From: CAG-877 sp963660495
GTDB taxonomy: Bacteria > Bacillota_I > Bacilli_A > RF39 > UBA660
Assembly (NCBI GenBank): GCA_963660495.1
Contig: CAVKYO010000053.1
Coordinates: 1 to 38,581, forward strand
Direction: 5' to 3'
Length of the DNA stretch: 38,581 nt
Below are positions 1 to 7,582 of this stretch, piece by piece (within the stretch, counting starts at the first letter, position 1; every line of letters starts with the position of its first letter). The position numbers were made by a program, and so were the translations under genes. The notes beneath the pieces were generated by a model, which had not been told where the DNA came from, searched no databases, and saw only the letters and a list, made by a program, of their open reading frames with translations.

Positions 1-2
1 AT

Positions 3-104
3 CATGAAAAGAAAATGTTTCTAGAAAGATTTGTTAAAGAAATAAAAGTAAGAAAGGAAAATAATGAAGTTATGATAGAAAGTGTTGTATTTTGGGATAG
101 TTAA
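3..104 (+). CDS. C-terminal end of a large serine recombinase (partial, runs off the left edge)
   Basis: An open frame enters from the left edge and stops at TAA 102-104, giving about 33 residues with a basic helix-like start and an ending of the type EVMIESVVFWDS. Large serine recombinases of conjugative or mobilizable elements often end in a short basic segment followed by a beta-strand like this. The assignment rests on a short tail only; it could be the end of another DNA-binding protein. A hairpin follows and the next genes look element-borne, which fits the end of an integrated element. Confidence 0.45.
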   Translation, partial: HEKKMFLERFVKEIKVRKENNEVMIESVVFWDS

Positions 105-140
105 TATTACTATCAACTTAAAAAGTCCGATTGTAAATGA

Positions 141-168
141 AAAAAGTCCGGTTGGAAGTAGACTTTTT
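141..168 (+). terminator. Hairpin terminator after the recombinase tail
   Basis: AAAAAGTC (141-148) pairs with GACTTTTT (161-168) around a 12-nt loop, and the second arm supplies the T-run. An upstream sequence resembling AAAAGTCCG-TTG is repeated at about 121 and 142. Confidence 0.55.
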
Positions 169-285
169 ATAAATTATTTTTAGAATAATTTATATTTTTG
201 ATAATTATCAATATTCGACAAGTAAAACATGTGATAAAATGGTATAATAGTTATGGTTGATAATTATATGAAAGAGGTGATGCTA

Positions 286-1746
286 ATGACATTATCAAAT
301 ATTAATCCTAGTATTACAATAGATTATCTGAAAAATACTAAGGAAAATTTATATTTTGATAGAAAAAGAGCTAAAATTAGTAATCAAGATTTGGCAAATG
401 AAATTGCATCTTTTGCAAATGCAAATGGAGGAGTTGTAGCACTTGGAATTACTGATGCTGGAATTGTTGAAGGGTTTAATTCTTATGGAATTAATAAATT
501 AAACGAGTGTCAAAAAGTAGTAACAAATTATTTAAGACCAACACCAAATTATAGTGTTGAATTAATAGAAATTAAAAATTCTAAAAATGAAGAAGATGTA
601 ATTGTGTTATTTCATATAATGCCTGCAATGAATTTTGTGGTAAGAAACAACAAAGATGAAGTTTATTTAAGGCAAGGAGATTCATCAATTAAACTTAATC
701 CAGACCAGGTTAGAAGTTTAGAGTATGAAAGAAGAGAGAGAAATTTTGAATCTGAAGTACTAGATGGAACAGGAATTAAAGATGTAGATTTAGATATAAT
801 GAATATCTATAAAAACAAAATTGGTGCCATTCAACTTAGTAATGAGCAAATTTTAAAATCAAGAGGTTTTTTAGTTGAAAATCGTGGTGAATTAAATCTT
901 ACTAAATGTGGAATGCTTTTGTTTGGAAAAAATCCATCAATTTATCTTCCAAGTGCAAGAGTAAGAGTTTTAAAATTTGAAGGAGTTGATTTTCAAGTAG
1001 GAGCTAACATGAATATTGTTAAAGATAGAACGTTTGATAAATGTTTATATAAAATACTTGAAGAAGCTAAAGATTTTATTAATTCACAATTAAGGGAATT
1101 TACACATTTAAATCCACAAGGAGTTTTTGAAACTGTTCCAGAATATCCAGAATTTGCTTGGTATGAAGGATTAGTAAATGCAGTTACACATAGAGATTAT
1201 ACAAATACAGGTGAGTATATTACTATTAAATTATTTGATGATAGGTTAGAAATATTAAGTCCTGGAAAACTAGGAGGGTTTGTAACTTTAGAGAACATGC
1301 AAACAAAAAGATATTCGAGAAATCCTCAAATTGCCAGAGTTTTAAATGAATTGGGAATTGTAAGAGAATTAAATGAAGGTGTTAAAAGAATCTATAGTGA
1401 AATGCGTAGTTTTTATTTAAAAGATCCAATTTATTCTGAACCAGATCAACATTCTGTTTTATTAGTTCTTGACAATAACATTATTATGCGTAGTAAAAGA
1501 AAAACAGAAACAATGTTAAAAAAAGAAGGAATTAATGATAAATGGAAGAATTTGAATTTTCAGGAGCAAAAAGTATTACAGGCAATTTATGATAAAGGAG
1601 AATTAACTTCTGAGGAGGTAGCCAAAATTATTGAACGTGGAAAAACAACTGCTATAAAGTTATTAAATAAGTTAATTGAAGAAGATTTAATTGTGTGGAC
1701 AGGTACTTCTAAAAACGATAATTATGGTAGATATATTATTAAATAA
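286..1746 (+). CDS. AlbA_2 / divergent ATPase (Schlafen AAA_4-type) putative transcriptional regulator
   Basis: The N-terminal part carries an AlbA_2 (AAA_4/Schlafen-type) nucleic-acid-binding domain, with the typical stretch EIASFANANGGVVALGI about 50 residues in. The middle (about residues 280-380) is an HATPase_c_4-like region with GLVNAVTHRDY and LSPGKLGG. The last 60 residues form a winged helix (EVAKIIERGKTTAIKLLNKL). Proteins of this architecture are usually called ATP-binding or RNA-binding regulators and are frequent in mobile and defence regions; their biochemical role is mostly unknown. An in-frame ATG lies at 253, but AAAGAGGTG at 271-279 is placed ideally for ATG 286, so I use 286 (486 aa). 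TATAAT at 243-248 is a plausible -10. The stop is followed at once by a phased repeat array, a candidate operator for this protein. Confidence 0.85.
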   Translation: MTLSNINPSITIDYLKNTKENLYFDRKRAKISNQDLANEIASFANANGGVVALGITDAGIVEGFNSYGINKLNECQKVVTNYLRPTPNYSVELIEIKNSKNEEDVIVLFHIMPAMNFVVRNNKDEVYLRQGDSSIKLNPDQVRSLEYERRERNFESEVLDGTGIKDVDLDIMNIYKNKIGAIQLSNEQILKSRGFLVENRGELNLTKCGMLLFGKNPSIYLPSARVRVLKFEGVDFQVGANMNIVKDRTFDKCLYKILEEAKDFINSQLREFTHLNPQGVFETVPEYPEFAWYEGLVNAVTHRDYTNTGEYITIKLFDDRLEILSPGKLGGFVTLENMQTKRYSRNPQIARVLNELGIVRELNEGVKRIYSEMRSFYLKDPIYSEPDQHSVLLVLDNNIIMRSKRKTETMLKKEGINDKWKNLNFQEQKVLQAIYDKGELTSEEVAKIIERGKTTAIKLLNKLIEEDLIVWTGTSKNDNYGRYIIK

Positions 1747-1751
1747 AGTGG

Positions 1752-1809
1752 TGTTCAGTTCTGTTCAGTGGTGTTCAGTTCTGTTCAGTGGTGTTCAGTT
1801 CTGTTTAAT
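1752..1809 (+). repeat. Helically phased direct repeats, TGTTCAGT every 10 bp (five perfect, one degenerate)
   Basis: TGTTCAGT begins at 1752, 1762, 1772, 1782 and 1792, exactly 10 bp apart, and a decayed copy (TGTTTAAT) sits at 1802. The two bases after the core alternate TC/GG, so the array can also be read as a 20-bp unit repeated three times (1747-1806). It begins six bases after the stop of the upstream regulator and precedes the HTH gene. The period puts all copies on one face of the helix, as in iterons or cooperative operators. Confidence 0.9.
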
Positions 1810-1924
1810 AAACAACTTAAAATTTAAGCAATATAGGAGAATAAACTATATTGTTTTTTTAGTTTATGTAGTTTTTTAGTGTACACAAAATGTGTAAAGC
1901 TGAATTAGAAAGGTGGATGATTTA

Positions 1925-2480
1925 ATGAAAAAAATTAAAGGAAGTGTTTGTTATAGATAAATATGTTTTGGTATATGCTTATGTACCAGAGCATTTTTTA
2001 TTTAGAAAGGATTTATCTTATTTAGATAAATTAATTTATATAAGAATAGTAGGTTTTTGTAGGAATGATAAATACAATAATACTTGTTTTGCTAGTAATG
2101 GTTATTTTGCTAATTTATTTGGAGTTAAGCCAAAAGCAATATCTGTTACAATAAAAAAGTTAAAAGATTTAGATTTAATAAATGTTAAATATTATAGAAA
2201 TGAAAATCTAGTTAAACAAAGAAGTATTACTCTGACAAGCAATGTATGGAATCAAATAAGTAATAACGAAGTAGTAAATAAAGAAGAAGAGATTACTTAT
2301 ATGAAGGAATATAATAATAAGATAAATAATAATAAAGAAATATTTAATAAAATTATATCTTATGATACAGATGGTGTTATGTTATGGCATGGTAAATGAT
2401 GTAAATCGGTAGAACCTACCGAAGAAGAAAGAAAAGAAATGGAAGATTTATTAGTGAATTTAAGGTTACAAACAGATTGA
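1925..2480 (+). pseudogene. Replication-initiator-like helix-turn-helix protein, reading frame broken twice
   Basis: The longest intact frame is 1944-2399 (GTG start, 151 aa), but its only nearby ribosome site is too close to that GTG. ATG 1925 has a good Shine-Dalgarno (AAAGGTGG, 1909-1916) and is followed by seven A's (1928-1934). Read as is, it stops after 11 codons; with one A fewer it joins the long frame as MKKLKEVFVIDKYVLVYAYV. The long frame then holds a winged-helix domain (FASNGYFANLFGVKPKAISV) like the N-terminal HTH of plasmid or phage replisome organisers. TGA at 2397 follows LWHGK, and the same frame stays open for 26 more codons rich in Glu (TEEERKEMEDLL) to TGA 2478. I read this as a decaying or recoded gene from the same element. 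Confidence 0.6.
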
Positions 2481-2497
2481 TACAATATAAACTTCAT

Positions 2498-2529
2498 GGT
2501 ATCATTTCTTTAAGAAGTGATACCTTTTT
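2498..2529 (+). terminator. Hairpin terminator after the HTH gene
   Basis: GGTATCA (2498-2504) pairs with TGATACC (2518-2524), extended by TTCTT/AAGAA, and is followed by TTTTT. A near-copy of this hairpin ends the next gene (3443-3475). Confidence 0.8.
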
Positions 2530-2537
2530 ACTATAGC

Positions 2538-2573
2538 AATATTCACATACAATTAAATTGGTATGTGAATATT
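2538..2573. repeat. 13-bp perfect inverted repeat
   Basis: AATATTCACATAC (2538-2550) and GTATGTGAATATT (2561-2573) are exact reverse complements around a 10-nt spacer. No T-run follows on this strand, so it is not an ordinary terminator for the + strand. It lies in the roughly 235-bp gap between the HTH gene and the thioredoxin-like gene. It may be an element end, an operator, or a terminator for leftward transcription. Confidence 0.75.
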
Positions 2574-2687
2574 TAAATATTGGGTTTTAAATATTATTTT
2601 GTTATTTTTAGATTAAAATTATACAAACTCAACCAAGCGTTTAGTTGATTCAACTTCCTAGTTATTTATTTAATTATAAAAAATATG

Positions 2688-2693
2688 TATAAT
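2688..2693 (+). promoter_or_regulatory. -10 box of the thioredoxin-like lipoprotein gene
   Basis: TATAAT lies 25 bp upstream of the ATG; no convincing -35 sits 17 bp before it. The Shine-Dalgarno GAAAGGAAG follows at 2701-2709. Confidence 0.55.
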
Positions 2694-2717
2694 TAAATTT
2701 GAAAGGAAGTAAATGTC

Positions 2718-3422
2718 ATGAAAAATAAAATATTATTAATTTTACTATTAATTGTTGGGATGATGAGTTTAACTGCATGTGGTAACAAAAAAGAAAAAAT
2801 GAGTGATGCTTTAAAATTCAAAGAGGAATATGAGAACTTTAATGGTGAAAAAAATGATTATTTTAAATATAGAAATTTATCTATAAAAGAGGATAATCCA
2901 TTTGTTTATACTACTGCTGAAGATGTTGTAAAAAAGATAGAAAATGAGGAAACATTTATTGTATATTTTGGTGATCCAGAGTGTCCTTGGTGTAGAAGTG
3001 TAATAGAACAGGCTATAGAATCTGCAAATGAAAATAGTATTGAAAAAATATATTATGTACGTATATGGAATGGATTTCATAATGAAATATTAAGAGATGA
3101 GTATGAATTAAAGGATGGGACTCCTATTATAAAAAGTAAAGGGACTAAAGCTTATTATAAGTTGTTAGAATATTTTGATAAGTTATTAGAAGATTACACT
3201 TTAACTGATGAAAATGATAATACAGTTAGTGTTGGTGAAAAAAGACTATTTGCTCCAAATTTTATTTCTATAAAAAATGGTAAAGCAGAAGAATTAATTG
3301 ATGGAATATCTGAAAAACAAGAAAGCTTTGATTCTGAATTAAGTGAAGAAATATTAAAAGAAGAAAATGAAATATTTGATAAATTCTACTTAACAACAAA
3401 ATTATGTACTGATAAATGTTAA
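2718..3422 (+). CDS. Thioredoxin-like lipoprotein with a CPWC active site
   Basis: This 234-aa protein starts with a lipoprotein signal peptide: basic MKNK, a hydrophobic core, and lipobox LTAC with Cys21 as the lipidation site. A thioredoxin-like segment follows, with YFGDPECPWC, so the redox pair is Cys89/Cys92. The later part (about 100-215) contains FAPNFISIKNGK, resembling the cis-Pro/beta-strand region of the fold. The expected role is a membrane-anchored extracytoplasmic thiol oxidoreductase, like bacteriocin-transport accessory or TlpA-like proteins; the substrate is unknown. It has its own promoter, ribosome site and terminator, so it is monocistronic, and it sits between two similar hairpins. 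Two further Cys close the C-terminus (LCTDKC), which is unusual and could pair with the active site. Confidence 0.8.
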   Translation: MKNKILLILLLIVGMMSLTACGNKKEKMSDALKFKEEYENFNGEKNDYFKYRNLSIKEDNPFVYTTAEDVVKKIENEETFIVYFGDPECPWCRSVIEQAIESANENSIEKIYYVRIWNGFHNEILRDEYELKDGTPIIKSKGTKAYYKLLEYFDKLLEDYTLTDENDNTVSVGEKRLFAPNFISIKNGKAEELIDGISEKQESFDSELSEEILKEENEIFDKFYLTTKLCTDKC

Positions 3423-3442
3423 GCTTTAATTATAAAATTAGT

Positions 3443-3475
3443 GTATCATTTCATTAAGATTTGATACTTTTTTAT
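3443..3475 (+). terminator. Hairpin terminator after the thioredoxin-like gene
   Basis: GTATCA (3443-3448) pairs with TGATAC (3462-3467), followed by a run of T's. The 25-nt hairpin matches the one at 2499-2523 at 22 of 25 positions. Confidence 0.8.
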
Positions 3476-3507
3476 TTTTTTTGGTATAATTTTGTTGGTG
3501 ATTATAA

Positions 3508-5697
3508 ATGAGTAAAGTAGTTAAGAAATATAAATATGGAATACTAGCATTTTTACTTTCATTTTTAGTTGGATGTTTAGTAGTTTTACCTAATACAATT
3601 TTGGGGAAAGGGTTATTTTTTTTAGGAGCGGATTTTAATTTACAACAAATGGTATTTGGCGAAGTTATTAATTACTCATTAAAAGATGGTAGTTATTTAT
3701 GGACTTGGTTTAATGATTTGGGAAGTAACTTTATAGGGACATTTAGTTTTTATAATTTATTTAGTCCTTTTAATATTATTTCTTATTTGTTTCCTGCTAC
3801 TTGGTATCCTTATTTATGTTCATTTTTAATGATTATCAAGTTTGGAGTAGCTGGTTTAACTTCATATTTATTTATGAGGCGTTATGTTAAAGATAAAAAA
3901 TTAGTATTACTTGGCTCTTTATTATATTCTTTTTCGGGTTTTCAACTCACAAATATGTTATTTCATTTCTATGATTCTGTCGTTTTATTTCCTTTACTTT
4001 TATATACATTAGATAATTTGGTTTATGATAATAAAAAAGGATATTTTGCTTTGACAGTTTCTTTACTAGCTTTTACAAACTGGTTTATGTTTATAGGAGA
4101 AGTTGTTTTTGTTGTTATTTATTATGTTATTAAAATTATTTGTAAGAGTTATGATTTTAATGTTAAAAAGTTCTTTTCTATTTTATTAGAAGGAGTGCTG
4201 GGCACATTACTTGCTAGTGTTGTATTAATACCATCATTATTATTTACAATTTCTAATCCTAGAATTAATAATAATTTTACTTTGATTAATTCTTTAAAAT
4301 ATAGTAGTTTAATTGATTATATTGAAATATTTAGGTCGTTTTTCTTTCCTTCAGAGGTTATGACACCAAGAGCTTATTTAAATGCGGATAATTATAATAG
4401 TATTGATTTATATTTACCATTCGTTGGTTCTGTTCTAGCAATTTCTTGTGCATTTAAAAGGAGAAAAAACTGGCTTAGTATATTGATATTTACATGTATT
4501 TTATTTATGTTTGTACCGGTACTTAATAGTTCATTTTTCTTGTTTACAACTAAGTATTATGCAAGATGGTTTTATATGCCAACACTTGTTTTATCTTTAC
4601 TTTCTATAAAATGTATAGAAGAAAATATTAGTATTAAAACTGGTGTTCTTACTTCACTTTTAGGTTTACTAGTGATGATTTTATTGTACTTTGTGTTAAC
4701 ATATAGACATCCAGGTGTAGAGTATATTCATGATATTAAGTATATTGTTATGATGATTGGATTTATGCTTATTAATTTACTTATACTTGTACTTGTGTAT
4801 GGCTCTAAAAATAGACTCAAGTATTTATTTGTTTTTGTAATACTATTTTCTAGTATCTGGTCTAATTATACGATTTATAAATATAGAAATAATAGTTTTG
4901 AGTATAACAAAAAATATTATGATTTTATGAATAGTTATAAAGAAATAAAATTTGATGAGTTAGTTAGAAGTAATTCATTTTCAGGATGTTATTCCAATCA
5001 AGGAATGATTTTTAAAAATGGTAATTTATTGTCTTTTAATACTAATAAGTCTGGTGCTGCTTTTGAATTTTATAATAGTGTTGATTATCAAGGACTTATT
5101 TCTACTAATATTGAAGTGAATAATCCTTTAAATGATTTCTTATCTGTTAAATATTTTATTTCATGTACTAATGAAAAAAGAGAAGATTATGAACTTTATA
5201 AGAAGACTAAAAATTATCAGATTTATTTAAATGATAATTATAAAGAATTAGGTTTTGTATTTAATAAATATATTAGTAATAAGGAATTTTTAAGTAAAAA
5301 TACTGAAGAAAAATATAAGATTATAAATGATATGATTATACTTAATGATAAGCAAATTGATAAGTATAAAGAACTTTATAATGATGATGTTGAAGTTCGT
5401 TCTAATACTTTTAAATTTGTTAATAATGGTTTTAATGCAAAAATTGATGTTTCTAAAGATACTTTAGTTTTGTATACTGTTCCATATGATAAAGGATGGA
5501 AGGCTTTTGTTAATAAAAAGGAAGTTAAAATTGAAAAAGTTGATAATGGTTTAATGGCTGTTAAGATAAATAAAGGTGTTAATAATATTAAATTTACTTA
5601 TTATCCTCCAGGTTTAAAACTAGGATTAATATTATCGATTGTTTCATATATTTGTTTATTGGTTTATATTATTTTGAATAAACACTATAGTAAGTAG
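3508..5697 (+). CDS. YfhO-family multi-pass membrane protein (GT-C-like)
   Basis: This 729-aa protein begins with a membrane helix, followed by the family-typical loop with GADFNLQQMVFGEVINYSLK and FNDLGSNFIGTFSFYNLFSP. About a dozen hydrophobic helices run to residue 460, then a soluble domain (about 460-705) and a last membrane helix before the Lys-rich end. YfhO proteins are GT-C-like polyprenyl-phosphate-sugar transferases; in Bacillus and Listeria they add sugars to lipoteichoic or wall polymers outside the membrane. The donor and acceptor here are unknown. TATAAT at about 3484-3489 and GGTGAT before ATG 3508 give a promoter and ribosome site. A terminator overlaps the stop codon, so the gene is transcribed alone. 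Confidence 0.85.
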   Translation: MSKVVKKYKYGILAFLLSFLVGCLVVLPNTILGKGLFFLGADFNLQQMVFGEVINYSLKDGSYLWTWFNDLGSNFIGTFSFYNLFSPFNIISYLFPATWYPYLCSFLMIIKFGVAGLTSYLFMRRYVKDKKLVLLGSLLYSFSGFQLTNMLFHFYDSVVLFPLLLYTLDNLVYDNKKGYFALTVSLLAFTNWFMFIGEVVFVVIYYVIKIICKSYDFNVKKFFSILLEGVLGTLLASVVLIPSLLFTISNPRINNNFTLINSLKYSSLIDYIEIFRSFFFPSEVMTPRAYLNADNYNSIDLYLPFVGSVLAISCAFKRRKNWLSILIFTCILFMFVPVLNSSFFLFTTKYYARWFYMPTLVLSLLSIKCIEENISIKTGVLTSLLGLLVMILLYFVLTYRHPGVEYIHDIKYIVMMIGFMLINLLILVLVYGSKNRLKYLFVFVILFSSIWSNYTIYKYRNNSFEYNKKYYDFMNSYKEIKFDELVRSNSFSGCYSNQGMIFKNGNLLSFNTNKSGAAFEFYNSVDYQGLISTNIEVNNPLNDFLSVKYFISCTNEKREDYELYKKTKNYQIYLNDNYKELGFVFNKYISNKEFLSKNTEEKYKIINDMIILNDKQIDKYKELYNDDVEVRSNTFKFVNNGFNAKIDVSKDTLVLYTVPYDKGWKAFVNKKEVKIEKVDNGLMAVKINKGVNNIKFTYYPPGLKLGLILSIVSYICLLVYIILNKHYSK

Positions 5698-5716
5698 TAT
5701 AGTGTTTTAGTATTTT
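5681..5716 (+). terminator. Terminator overlapping the YfhO-family stop codon
   Basis: AACACTATA (5681-5689) pairs with TATAGTGTT (5698-5706); the stop TAG is in the loop and T-rich sequence follows. The last codons of the gene are part of the stem. Confidence 0.85.
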
Positions 5717-5731
5717 TTAATAAATATTTCA

Positions 5732-5737
5732 TATAAT
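5732..5737 (+). promoter_or_regulatory. -10 box ahead of the recombinase region
   Basis: TATAAT lies 28 bp before ATG 5766, which has the strong ribosome site AAGGAGA (5754-5760). Confidence 0.5.
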
Positions 5738-5765
5738 TAGATGAATGTTTATTAAGGAGATATTA

Positions 5766-5828
5766 ATGGGACAATTTTTCAGTTATGTATTTTTTAGGAT
5801 ATATTTTTGGATACAGCTATTTATGTAA
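5766..5828 (+). other. Short ORF with a strong ribosome site overlapping the recombinase start
   Basis: ATG 5766 follows AAGGAGA at ideal spacing and encodes 20 hydrophobic residues (MGQFFSYVFFRIYFWIQLFM) before TAA 5826-5828. It overlaps the recombinase start in another frame. It may be a coupling leader, or the leftover start of a gene (for example a signal peptide) cut by the recombinase insertion. One extra T in the T5 run before the recombinase TTG would fuse the two frames. Confidence 0.45.
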
Positions 5829-6616
5829 GAGTTTCTACTGAAGAACAAGCAAGAGATGGTTTTAGTATTCATGCTCAAATGGATAAGTTAACGAAGTATG
5901 CTGAAGTAAATGACTGGAAAATTGTTGATTATTATATAGATGATGGCATTTCTGGAAAAAGTTTAAAAGAACGACCAGAGGTTTTAAGATTAATTCAGGA
6001 TGTTAGGGTTGGGAGAGTTAAAAATGTTTTGGTTTATAAGCTGGATAGATTAACAAGAAGTGTAAAGGATTTAATATATTTAATTGAGTTATTTAGTGAT
6101 AATAATTGTACATTTAATTCTCAGACAGAAAAAATAGATACTTCTAACGCTGTTGGGAGAATGTTTGTAAAGATTATTGGTATTTTTGCAGAATTTGAAA
6201 GGGAAAATTTAGCGGAAAGAGTCTCTTTAGGTTATGAACAAAAGACAAGGGAAGGTAATTATACAAATTGTAATGGGGTTTATGGATATGATTATTTGAT
6301 TGGCGTTGGACTTAGAGTGAATGAAAAAGAAGCTGTTGTTGTTAAAGAGATATATCGCTGGTATTTAAAAGGTAATTCAATGTTAGCTATTTCTAAGATG
6401 TTACAAGAGAGGGATATTCCTACTAAAAGAGGTGGAGTTTGGAGACAGTCTACTATTAAATCAATTCTTACTAATCCTATTTATATAGGTAATGTTAGAT
6501 ATGGGCTTAGAAAAAAGAATAAGTTTGAAGTTCCTGGTAAGGATATAGTTCCTATTGTTGATAGAGATGTTTTTTTTAAAGTTCAAAAAAAATTTGATAA
6601 GAAGAGAGGCAAATAG
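5807..6616 (+). CDS. Serine recombinase with a short C-terminus
   Basis: The protein starts AIYVRVSTEEQARDG, the resolvase N-terminal motif, with catalytic Ser10. KLDRLTRS and EFERENLAERV follow in the catalytic domain and long helix (to about 150). A Recombinase-family DNA-binding domain covers about 155-225 (IPTKRGGVWRQSTIKSIL). It ends in KKFDKKRGK at 269 aa. Large serine integrases usually reach 450-550 aa with a zinc ribbon and coiled coil that control integration direction; these are absent, so it is truncated or a minimal form. The start must be TTG 5807, with AGGA about 8 bases upstream; the strong ribosome site belongs to the short ORF at 5766. It stands between a terminator and small unrelated genes, consistent with a mobile-element scar. 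Confidence 0.85.
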   Translation: MDTAIYVRVSTEEQARDGFSIHAQMDKLTKYAEVNDWKIVDYYIDDGISGKSLKERPEVLRLIQDVRVGRVKNVLVYKLDRLTRSVKDLIYLIELFSDNNCTFNSQTEKIDTSNAVGRMFVKIIGIFAEFERENLAERVSLGYEQKTREGNYTNCNGVYGYDYLIGVGLRVNEKEAVVVKEIYRWYLKGNSMLAISKMLQERDIPTKRGGVWRQSTIKSILTNPIYIGNVRYGLRKKNKFEVPGKDIVPIVDRDVFFKVQKKFDKKRGK

Positions 6617-6663
6617 TTGAGTTTTGTCTTTTGTTATATTAGAATTATGTTAGAGGTGATGTT

Positions 6664-7002
6664 ATGAGTAACGCTAAAGACTTTTTAGGAAAAGTAGTAG
6701 AAGTACATATGGATAGACCCTTGGCTACGAAACATCCAAAACATGAATTTATATACATGGTAAATTGCGGGTATATTCCTAATACTATTTCTGCTGATGG
6801 TGAAGAACTTGATGCTTATGTTTTAGGAGTTTTTGAGCCAGTTTCTACATTTACTGGAAGGGTTATTGCGATAGTACATAGAACTAATGATGATGACGAT
6901 AAATTGGTTGTTGTACCTGATGGGAAAGAATATTCAGATGAGGCAATAAAGGCACTTACGGAGTTTCAGGAAAGATTCTTTGAATCGGTTATTATTCGAT
7001 AG
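6664..7002 (+). CDS. Small inorganic pyrophosphatase-like protein
   Basis: This 112-aa protein contains MDRPLATKHPKHEFIY, NCGYIPNT, the acidic motif DGEELDAYVLG and FTGRVIAIVHR. These follow the order of type I soluble inorganic pyrophosphatases (PPi to 2 Pi), where the closely spaced acidic residues bind Mg. It is much shorter than the usual 170 or so residues. Short versions like this recur in gut Firmicutes, and whether they hydrolyse PPi or another phosphate is not settled as far as I know. GAGGTGAT lies just before ATG 6664. The next gene follows after 14 bp, so the two are likely co-transcribed. Confidence 0.75.
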   Translation: MSNAKDFLGKVVEVHMDRPLATKHPKHEFIYMVNCGYIPNTISADGEELDAYVLGVFEPVSTFTGRVIAIVHRTNDDDDKLVVVPDGKEYSDEAIKALTEFQERFFESVIIR

Positions 7003-7016
7003 TTAGGAAGCTTATA

Positions 7017-7559
7017 ATGAAATATGTTTATCACGGATCGTCTGTTAAAAATTTAAAAGTTATTAAACCTATAAATAAGTTTGTATATGCAACACCAGTA
7101 AGGGAAATTGCTATTATATTTATATCACCGCTTGGTTCTGATTTATATTATTCATTATTTGGTGATGGAATAGATTATCCTATTGAATTAGTAGAAAGAA
7201 AAGCTGGAATGTTTAAAAAAATATTTAATTGTTCTGGATATTTATATAAACTTAATTCGGTAAATTTTACTTCAGAATTTACTGTTTGGACTGCAGAATT
7301 AGTTAGTATGAGAGAAGAAAATGTAATATCTTGTGAGTATATAGATAATGTATATGATGAATTAATTAAACTTAATGATTTAAATAAAATTAAATTGTAT
7401 CTGTATCCTAATAGACCTAGTAAGGTTCCGGATGATAATAGTGATTTAATTTCTAAAGTTATGAGATGGAGAAGTAATGGCTTTGATGTTAATAAATTTT
7501 ATGATTTGTATCCAGAACTAAAAAATGAATTTATTAAGTTTTTGAAAGAAAATAGTTAA
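7017..7559 (+). CDS. Conserved hypothetical protein with a YHGSS start
   Basis: I do not recognise a characterised family. The 180-aa protein has no signal peptide or membrane segment. It opens MKYVYHGSS, then has a YATPVREIA segment, and ends in a helical stretch (WRSNGFDVNKFYDLYPELK). An N-terminal YHGS strand followed by a YATP/A segment is reminiscent of ADP-ribosyltransferase-like folds, but the full catalytic triad cannot be named from sequence alone. It lies 14 bp behind the pyrophosphatase-like gene (ribosome site AGGAAG) and before a perfect hairpin, so these two form a small unit between the recombinase and the dacA remnant. Confidence 0.6.
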   Translation: MKYVYHGSSVKNLKVIKPINKFVYATPVREIAIIFISPLGSDLYYSLFGDGIDYPIELVERKAGMFKKIFNCSGYLYKLNSVNFTSEFTVWTAELVSMREENVISCEYIDNVYDELIKLNDLNKIKLYLYPNRPSKVPDDNSDLISKVMRWRSNGFDVNKFYDLYPELKNEFIKFLKENS

Positions 7560-7582
7560 TGGTAAGTATATAATTTTTATGT

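Noticed and set aside
1747..1806. CRISPR-like array
   Set aside because: The repeats abut with no spacers and the unit is only 10-20 bp.
1691..1879. 62-aa frame through the TGTTCAGT repeats
   Set aside because: It starts inside the regulator gene in another frame, and its repeated SVQWCSVLFSG is just the repeat read through.
2397..2399. TGA read as tryptophan (Mycoplasma-type code)
   Set aside because: TGG is used for Trp throughout and TGA ends clear genes such as miaB, rlmN and rsgA, so this TGA is a stop or local recoding.
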